A stretch of DNA of 5,346 nt, taken from contig JAQGJY010000305.1 in NCBI GenBank assembly GCA_028290325.1, positions 1-5,346 on the forward strand, written 5' to 3'. Below the pieces are notes generated by a model that was not told the origin of the DNA, made no database searches, and was given only the letters and a program-made list of their open reading frames with translations. The stretch is from Tardiphaga sp. (GTDB lineage: Bacteria; Pseudomonadota; Alphaproteobacteria; Rhizobiales; Xanthobacteraceae). This document shows positions 1 to 4,057 of the stretch, piece by piece. The position numbers and the translations under genes were made by a program. Numbering within the stretch: the first letter of the stretch is position 1; each line of letters opens with the position of its first letter.

Positions 1-257
1 ATTCGCGACCGCTGTCGGCCGCCGAACTTGAAATGATGAATCTGACCGGTGACGGCAACGGCTTCGACATGGTGTCGATGCCGCAGAGCATTCGCGACCA
101 GGTGCCGACCGCGAATTTCTTCCAGCGTTCGGGCTACGAGCGCAATCCGGTGGCGATCCGCCACAACACCGTCGCCAAATTGCTGGCGATCACGGATTCG
201 CGGATGGATGCGAACAGCGCTCTGCCCGGCGCGCGCGAACTGGCGGCGGCCTTTTAG
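1..257 (+). CDS. C-terminal end of an unrecognised protein (5'-truncated by window edge)
   Basis: The reading frame starting at base 3 is open from the window edge to a TAG stop at 255-257, giving 84 residues, so this is the tail of a longer gene. Tandem ATG codons at 33 and 36 are probably internal: the ten codons before them read as normal coding sequence (S-R-P-L-S-A-A-E-L-E) and no Shine-Dalgarno sequence precedes them. Third positions are strongly G/C, as in the other genes here. The tail is hydrophilic, with no membrane segment; recognisable stretches are NLTGDGNGFDMVSMP, VPTANFFQRSGYERNP and a final A-rich segment. I do not recognise the family and assign no function. It converges on the binding-protein gene at 477-1715, and the gap between them holds repeat hairpins. 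That it is a real coding end is fairly sure; its identity is open. Confidence 0.7.
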   Translation, partial: SRPLSAAELEMMNLTGDGNGFDMVSMPQSIRDQVPTANFFQRSGYERNPVAIRHNTVAKLLAITDSRMDANSALPGARELAAAF

Positions 258-297
258 GAGACTGCTTCGCGGACCGGGTGAAGCTCAGGCACGGCCC

Positions 298-321
298 ACC
301 TCTCCCGCTTGCGGGGGAGGT
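298..321. repeat. REP-like palindrome, copy 1
   Basis: An imperfect palindrome: left arm ACCTCTCCCGC (298-308) pairs with GCGGGGGAGGT (311-321), with a single G-T wobble at 303/316 and a tight TT-centred loop. It lies 41 bp beyond the stop of the left-hand gene. The 22-nt core (299-320) recurs in inverted orientation at 402-423 with one mismatch (21 of 22). Short GC-rich repeats with this core are, from memory, common between genes in Bradyrhizobium and relatives. A role in transcript 3'-end stability or termination is inference; no T-run follows on the plus strand. Confidence 0.75.
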
Positions 322-401
322 CGATTGTCGAGCGACGGCGGTCGGTAGGAGCCTTTCTAACGATAGAACCCCATTCCACGCGCTCAGCGCCCCACCCCAA
401 C

Positions 402-423
402 CCGCCCCCGCAAGCGGGAGAGG
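402..423. repeat. REP-like palindrome, copy 2 (inverted relative to copy 1)
   Basis: This is the reverse complement of the core at 299-320 with 21 of 22 identical bases; the only difference is G404. Its own stem is less perfect: C407-C411 pairs with G414-G418, followed by a mismatch at 406/419 and another at 404/421, then outer pairs. Together with copy 1 it makes a head-to-head pair separated by about 80 nt, so the two copies could also pair with each other into one long hairpin. Translated in one frame the element reads NPPPQAGEE, which accounts for a spurious long plus-strand frame through this region. Confidence 0.75.
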
Positions 424-449
424 AGGGAGATCGCTGGGTTTGGCGCGAC

Positions 450-467
450 CGTTTCCGCAGGGAAACG
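450..467 (-). terminator. Terminator-like hairpin after the binding-protein gene
   Basis: A perfect 7-bp stem, CGTTTCC (450-456) with GGAAACG (461-467), closes a 4-nt GCAG loop. It starts 9 nt beyond the minus-strand stop codon at 477-479, which suits a 3'-end structure for that transcript. On the minus strand the bases after the stem (GTCGCGCC) contain no U-run, so it is not a classical intrinsic terminator; it may stabilise the 3' end or act with Rho. The position and the perfect stem are seen directly; the role is inferred. Confidence 0.45.
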
Positions 468-476
468 CAGTCAGAC

Positions 477-1715
477 CTACCCGTTATAATCAGCGCCGCT
501 GATGATCTCGCCGAACATTTCCCACTGGCCGTTCTTGAAGCGCATCATCTGCAACTGCTCGATCGGCGCGAAATCATTCGGGCCGGTCGTGATGGTGATG
601 CCGGGGATCAGCGTATCCGCGACAAATGCGTTGAGGCTTGCCGCCTGTTTCATGATGTTGTCGCGCGTCAGGGTGTCGCCGGACTTCTTCAACACCTCGA
701 TCATGGTCTGCGCGGCCGTGTAGCCATAGACCACGTTGGTGTCGGAGATATTGGCGCCGGGCATGTACTTGTCGACAAACGTCATGAACTTCTTCATGCC
801 TTCGTCGTTCGCCCATTGCTTGTCCGATGCGTCCTTGAGATAGCCTGCCGACAGCACGCCCTCGGAGGCGTCGAGGCCCGCCGGCTTCATCACCGCGCCG
901 ATCGAGATCGACACGTCGGTCATCAAGTGCATCGGCTTCCAGCCGATCTCATTCATCTTCTTGATCGCCTGCGCGGCGAATTTCGGCGTCGCGATGTTGA
1001 GGAACACATTCGCGCCGGTCTCGCGCACTTTCAGGATGTGCGAGTCGATCGTCGGCTCCGATGTCTCGTAGCTTTCCTCGGCGACGAGCAACGTCTTGGC
1101 CTTGTCGCCGAACACATCCTTGATGCCGGCAACGTAGTCTTTACCGAAATCATCGTTCGCGTAGAAGATCGCGACCTTGGCGTCCGGCTTGTTCTTCAAA
1201 ATGTATTTGGCGAAGATCCGCGCCTCGACGCGATAGCTCGGCTGGAAGCCCATCGTCCACGGAAAATTCTTTGGGTCATTCCATTTGCTGGCGCCCGTCG
1301 CGACGAACAATTGGGGCACCTTCTTGGTATTCTGATATTTCTGAACGCCCGTTTGTGTCGGCGTGCCGAGCGAGTTGAACACCAGCAGCACTTCGTCGCT
1401 CTCGATCAGCTTGCGGGTCTGCTCGACCGTCTTTGGCGGCGAATAGCCGTCGTCATAACTGATGAAGTTGATCTTGCGGCCGTTCACGCCGCCCTGATCA
1501 TTGATCATCTTGAAGTAGGCGTCCTGCGTTTTGCCGATCACACCGTAGGCCGAGGCCGGGCCGCTATAGGCCTCGACATTGCCGATCTTGATTTCGGTAT
1601 CGGTCGCGCCGGTATCGTATTTCTTCTGTGCCAATGCATTGCCGGCCGATGCTGTGAACAGCGCGGCGGTCACAAGCGCGACGGATGTCAGGCGTCGCGA
1701 TTCCAAACGTCTCAT
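477..1715 (-). CDS. ABC transporter substrate-binding protein, branched-chain amino acid/aromatic type (periplasmic binding fold I)
   Basis: A 412-residue exported ligand-binding protein that would deliver its substrate to a Liv-type ABC importer. Residues 1-29 form a signal peptide: a basic start (MRRLESRR), a hydrophobic core and an ALA|Q cleavage site after A29. The mature part begins with TDTEIKIGN and shows family hallmarks: AYSGPASAYG (~48-57), GGVNGRKINFISYDDGYSPP (~74-93), the ligand-site loop FNSLGTPTQ, then VPQLFVATGASKW and FPWTMGFQP in the hinge/second lobe, and YANDDFGKDY. The length matches the family. The loop FNSLGTPTQ differs from the serine-rich loop of classical LivJ, so the ligand may be an aromatic or other small acid rather than leucine; this is inference. 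The ATG at 1713-1715 is supported by GGAGG 9 nt upstream and by the signal peptide beginning there. No liv permease or ATPase gene lies in the window, so its transporter partners must be elsewhere. The family call is firm; the ligand is unknown. Confidence 0.95.
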   Translation of the reverse strand: MRRLESRRLTSVALVTAALFTASAGNALAQKKYDTGATDTEIKIGNVEAYSGPASAYGVIGKTQDAYFKMINDQGGVNGRKINFISYDDGYSPPKTVEQTRKLIESDEVLLVFNSLGTPTQTGVQKYQNTKKVPQLFVATGASKWNDPKNFPWTMGFQPSYRVEARIFAKYILKNKPDAKVAIFYANDDFGKDYVAGIKDVFGDKAKTLLVAEESYETSEPTIDSHILKVRETGANVFLNIATPKFAAQAIKKMNEIGWKPMHLMTDVSISIGAVMKPAGLDASEGVLSAGYLKDASDKQWANDEGMKKFMTFVDKYMPGANISDTNVVYGYTAAQTMIEVLKKSGDTLTRDNIMKQAASLNAFVADTLIPGITITTGPNDFAPIEQLQMMRFKNGQWEMFGEIISGADYNG

Positions 1716-1724
1716 GGGGGTCGT

Positions 1725-1729
1725 CCTCC
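1725..1729 (-). promoter_or_regulatory. Ribosome binding site of the binding-protein gene
   Basis: On the minus strand this reads GGAGG, an exact Shine-Dalgarno core, with a 9-nt spacer to the ATG at 1713-1715. It is the strongest Shine-Dalgarno match seen in the window at normal spacing and fixes the start of the gene. Confidence 0.85.
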
Positions 1730-1738
1730 GGATGGCGT

Positions 1739-1759
1739 GCCGCGCGTTAATCGCGCGGC
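1739..1759 (-). promoter_or_regulatory. Perfect GC-rich inverted repeat in the leader of the binding-protein gene
   Basis: The arms GCCGCGCG (1739-1746) and CGCGCGGC (1752-1759) are exact reverse complements around a 5-nt TTAAT spacer. As RNA on the minus strand this is a very stable 8-bp stem with an AUUAA loop, ending 9 nt before the GGAGG ribosome site. No U-run follows, so it is not an intrinsic terminator. It could be an mRNA-stabilising 5' hairpin or a DNA operator. A weak promoter candidate lies just upstream on the same strand: TTGCGG at 1815-1820 and CATTCT at 1792-1797 with 17 bp between them. If that is right, the hairpin lies inside the untranslated leader. Confidence 0.5.
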
Positions 1760-2202
1760 GTGTTGGCGCGCTCTATGGCGCTGCGCTGTCCAGAATGACG
1801 AATGCCTTCCCCGGCCGCAAGCTTTTGAATTAGGCGACGAAGACCCACCCGCCCGTTGCCGCTATTCACGATACCGCAGCAACATCACACCGCGAGATTG
1901 CCAAATGGCTCGCACGGCGCGACCGATCACCGTGACGTCGCACCGAGCGCCGTAACGACAATTGCCGACCGACTGGCGACGAAACGCAACACCTTGATAC
2001 CGGCCACCCACCATCAGCGCGGCAGGGACGCCTACAGAATAGCGAAGTTTGAAGTCGATCGCGCACGCATCCGTTCTGATCGACCAAGGGTGCGAAATGC
2101 CCCGCCGCCATCATCGATTCCGTTTGCGGGCCGCGCGCGCGACGCATGGCGGCCGTCCCGTGACGTTTTCGGCTGGCGTCGCGGTCGATGTCCCGCTATG
2201 GC

Positions 2203-2214
2203 GGAGGGAAAGGG
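2203..2214 (+). promoter_or_regulatory. Purine-rich ribosome binding region of the MBL hydrolase gene
   Basis: The stretch GGAGGGAAAGGG precedes the ATG at 2226. The strong GGAGGG part lies 17 nt from the start, which is long, and the nearer AGGG lies 11 nt away, which is workable. No alternative in-frame start codon lies between them, so 2226 remains the best start. Confidence 0.5.
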
Positions 2215-2225
2215 TCGATCCAGCC

Positions 2226-3305
2226 ATGCAGACTAAAGCCGAACGAATTGCCGCCGCCGAGGCCGCCAAACCGATCGACACGCTCCGCTATCCGTGGGAC
2301 GCGCATCCGGGGCCGGATCAGGTCGTCGAGGTTCTGCCCGGCGTGTTGTGGCTGCGGCTCAAGCTGCCATTCCGCCTCAACCATGTGAACATCTATCTGC
2401 TGGAGGACGACAACGGCTGGGCCGTGGTCGATACCGGTTTCGGCAATGACGAGACCATCGCGACCTGGACCGCGTTGTTCGACGGCCCGCTGAAGGGCAA
2501 GACCGTCAGCCGCCTGATCGTCACGCACGCGCATCCGGACCATATCGGCCAGGCCGGCTGGTTCGTCGAGCGCTTCGGCTGCCCGTTCTACATCAGCCAG
2601 GTCGAATATCTGCAAGGCGTCTATCACCGCAATCGCCGCACCGAGGAGCGCGTCGTCAATTCGCGGCACTTCTTCCGCCGTCACGGCATGGACGAGGCCA
2701 TCACCGAACAGCTGCTCGGCCGCGGCCAGGATTATCTGAAGAAAACCGCGCCGCTGCCGGCGGCCTATCGCCGTCTGTCGAACGGTCAGGACATCACGAT
2801 CGGCAAGCGCAGCTTCCGCATCATCACGGGCGCGGGCCATTCGCCGGATCAGGTGACGATGTATTGCGCGGCCGATAAGTTCTATCTCTCGGCCGATCAG
2901 GTGCTAAGCAAAATCTCGCCGAATGTCAGCGTCTGGGCGCATGAGCCGGACGAGAATTCACTCGGCTCGTATCTGTCGTCGCTGACAGGAATCGCCGCCG
3001 CGATTCCGAATGACGTGCTGGTGCTGCCCGGCCACGGCGTACCGTTCTACGGGTTGCACGATCGCGTCACGCAGCTCAGCGAGCACCATGAAGAACGCTG
3101 CCAGATGATCGCCGACGCCTGCCGCGACGAGGCCATGACCTCGGCGCAGCTCGTGCCGGTCGTGTTCTGGAAACACGTCCTCGACGCGCACCAGACCGGC
3201 TTCGCGGCGGGTGAGTTGATCGCTCATGTCAATTACATGCTGGCGCAGCAGCGTTTGACGCAGACGCTCGGCGACGACGGCGTGTTGCGGTTTCGGGCGG
3301 TTTAG
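2226..3305 (+). CDS. Metallo-beta-lactamase-fold hydrolase (glyoxalase II/LACTB2-like)
   Basis: A 359-residue probable zinc hydrolase without a signal peptide, so likely cytoplasmic. All zinc ligands of the fold are visible: the HAHPDH motif at residues 101-106 (after a short strand, LIVT), H205 in GAGHSP, D224 in LSADQVL and H270 in LPGHG. The fold's early strands are seen at LNHVNIYLLEDD (51-62) and WAVVDTGFG (65-73). A helical C-terminal part (about 285-350, including MTSAQLVPVVFW and ELIAHVNYMLAQQRL) resembles the winged-helix domain that follows the MBL domain in LACTB2-like proteins. The frame stays open upstream to a TTG at 2049, but that extension is Arg-rich and unlike the family; MQTKAERIAAAEAA followed by LRYPW is a typical start. 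The substrate cannot be read from sequence: thioesters, lactones and nucleic acids are all processed by relatives. It stands divergent to the binding-protein gene and 188 bp ahead of pyrE on the same strand. Confidence 0.92.
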   Translation: MQTKAERIAAAEAAKPIDTLRYPWDAHPGPDQVVEVLPGVLWLRLKLPFRLNHVNIYLLEDDNGWAVVDTGFGNDETIATWTALFDGPLKGKTVSRLIVTHAHPDHIGQAGWFVERFGCPFYISQVEYLQGVYHRNRRTEERVVNSRHFFRRHGMDEAITEQLLGRGQDYLKKTAPLPAAYRRLSNGQDITIGKRSFRIITGAGHSPDQVTMYCAADKFYLSADQVLSKISPNVSVWAHEPDENSLGSYLSSLTGIAAAIPNDVLVLPGHGVPFYGLHDRVTQLSEHHEERCQMIADACRDEAMTSAQLVPVVFWKHVLDAHQTGFAAGELIAHVNYMLAQQRLTQTLGDDGVLRFRAV

Positions 3306-3346
3306 TTTTGCAGCATTGACGTTATCGGGATTGGGCGTGTTCTCGC

Positions 3347-3370
3347 CCCTTCTCCCACAAGCGGACAGGG
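3347..3370. repeat. Degenerate REP-like element after the MBL gene
   Basis: The stretch CTTCTCCCACAAGCGGACAG with its flanks resembles the palindromes at 298-321 and 402-423 around the centre CAAGCGG, but the arms carry several mismatches and probably a one-base gap. It lies about 40 bp beyond the MBL stop codon, the same kind of place as copy 1. A perfect 5-bp hairpin, CCGCT (3384-3388) with AGCGG (3392-3396), follows. I read this as a decayed repeat, possibly acting at the MBL transcript's 3' end. Confidence 0.4.
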
Positions 3371-3409
3371 ATGCTGAACACGACCGCTTGCAGCGGGGTG
3401 GTGAGACAC

Positions 3410-3423
3410 GCTGTTGACACAGC
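3410..3423 (+). promoter_or_regulatory. Possible -35 element of the pyrE promoter within a small palindrome
   Basis: TTGACA at 3414-3419 is an exact -35 consensus, about 75 bp before the pyrE start. The bases 16-18 nt downstream (around 3436-3443, GGCCACGC) are a poor -10 match, so this is a weak promoter call. The hexamer sits in a short palindrome, GCTGT (3410-3414) and ACAGC (3419-3423) around TGAC. Confidence 0.3.
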
Positions 3424-3449
3424 CCGATCCACACTGGCCACGCTCGTCG

Positions 3450-3480
3450 CCACCGCATAGATTGCGGTGGTTGTCACCAC
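3450..3480 (+). promoter_or_regulatory. pyrE leader: perfect 8-bp hairpin overlapping a weaker alternative hairpin
   Basis: CCACCGCA (3450-3457) and TGCGGTGG (3463-3470) are exact reverse complements around TAGAT. A second, weaker stem, GTGGT (3467-3471) with ACCAC (3476-3480) around TGTC, uses part of the same right arm, so the two cannot form together. Both lie just ahead of the likely pyrE start at 3494, and the first covers the alternative GTG start at 3467. No U-run follows either stem. pyrE is controlled by leader attenuation in enteric bacteria, but whether this leader regulates anything is inference; the 8-bp stem should dominate energetically. Confidence 0.45.
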
Positions 3481-3493
3481 AGAGATCGTAGCC

Positions 3494-4057
3494 GTGTCAA
3501 AATCAGCCGCCCGCGCCCGCCTCGCCGACATTATCCGCACCCGCTCGTTCGGACGCGGTGAGATCACCTTGGCCTCGGGCCGCAAGAGCGACTTCTATTT
3601 CAACCTCAAGCCGACGATGCTTGACCCGGAAGGCGCGGCGCTGCTCGCCGAGCTCACCTTCGACGCGCTACGCGACGAGAAGCTGGATTATATCGGCGGG
3701 CTGGAAATGGGCGCGGTGCCGCTGGCCGGCGCGATCGCGCAATTGTCGTGGCTGAAGAATCATCCGATCGCGGCGTTCTTCGTGCGCAAGAAGCCGAAGG
3801 ACCACGGCACGCGACTGGCGATCGACGGCCTGATGAAAGGCGAGACGCTCGCCGGCAAGCGCGTCGTCATCGTTGAGGATGTCACCACGACCGGCGGCTC
3901 CGCGATCAAGGCCGCCGAGGCCGTGCGTGAGGCCGGCGGCGTGATCGTGCTGGTGTTCACGATGCTCGATCGCGAGGAAGGCGCCGCCGAGAATTTCGCG
4001 GCCGCGAACCTGCCGTTTCGCTCGCTCTACAAAGCCGCCGAGTTTCTCGGTAAATGA
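3494..4057 (+). CDS. pyrE: Orotate phosphoribosyltransferase
   Basis: This enzyme joins orotate to PRPP, giving orotidine 5'-phosphate and pyrophosphate, the fifth step of de novo pyrimidine synthesis in the cytoplasm. The 187-residue product shows TLASGRKSDFYFNLKPTML (25-43), GGLEMGAVPLAGA (68-80), the catalytic-loop region FVRKKPKDHG (96-105, basic residues contacting PRPP) and the PRPP-binding signature VVIVEDVTTTGGS (124-136) with its paired acidic residues E128 and D129. The length fits the short bacterial PyrE type. I choose GTG 3494 because the product then begins MSKSAARARL, as I recall for Bradyrhizobium PyrE, with AGAG (3481-3484) 9 nt upstream as a weak ribosome site. A GTG at 3467 would add nine residues but lies inside a stable hairpin. 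The TGA overlaps the ATG of the transporter gene. Function is very sure; the start is moderately sure. Confidence 0.96.
   Translation: MSKSAARARLADIIRTRSFGRGEITLASGRKSDFYFNLKPTMLDPEGAALLAELTFDALRDEKLDYIGGLEMGAVPLAGAIAQLSWLKNHPIAAFFVRKKPKDHGTRLAIDGLMKGETLAGKRVVIVEDVTTTGGSAIKAAEAVREAGGVIVLVFTMLDREEGAAENFAAANLPFRSLYKAAEFLGK

Larger units (their letters stand above)
1716..2225. other. 510-bp divergent intergenic region, no convincing gene
   Basis: This gap separates two divergent genes and must hold both promoters. Near the minus-strand gene it contains the ribosome site, the perfect hairpin and a weak -35/-10 candidate. The minus-strand stretch CGTCATTCTGGACAGCGC (around 1783-1800) resembles, from memory, the ends of dispersed repeats common in this bacterial group. 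Near the MBL gene, GTCGATC (2054-2060) and GATCGAC (2078-2084) form a 7-bp inverted repeat with a 17-nt spacer, possibly an operator and possibly chance. Open frames of about 90-125 codons exist on both strands, but their translations are rich in Arg, Cys and Ser without domain features or ribosome sites, so I treat them as non-coding. Confidence 0.6.

Noticed and set aside
309..1955. Long plus-strand open frame (548 codons) opposite the binding-protein gene
   Set aside because: It begins inside the REP-like element, runs antisense through a clearly genuine gene and beyond it, and its translation is rich in Arg, His, Leu and Asp with no domain signature. It mirrors the codon bias of the minus-strand gene.
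2049..2225. N-terminal extension of the MBL hydrolase to a TTG at 2049
   Set aside because: The 59 extra residues are Arg/His-rich, not family-like and lack a ribosome site, whereas the ATG at 2226 gives a family-typical N-terminus.
1856..2236. Open frames on both strands in the divergent gap (about 126 codons plus, 93 codons minus)
   Set aside because: No ribosome site, unusual amino-acid composition and no recognisable motif; the plus frame also overlaps the MBL start. Frames of this length are expected by chance in GC-rich DNA.
2196..2840. Minus-strand frame of 214 codons opposite the MBL gene
   Set aside because: Antisense shadow of a gene whose catalytic motifs are intact on the plus strand.
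3410..3443. A complete sigma-70 promoter before pyrE
   Set aside because: The TTGACA is exact but no acceptable -10 hexamer lies 16-18 nt downstream, so it is listed only as a weak -35 candidate.
3450..3480. An intrinsic terminator between the MBL gene and pyrE
   Set aside because: The stem is strong but no T-run follows on either strand, and it lies immediately before the pyrE start, which fits a leader element better.
2958..3585. Overlapping minus-strand frames across the MBL end, the gap and the pyrE start
   Set aside because: Low-complexity translations without motifs; they span REP-like sequence and two well-supported plus-strand genes.
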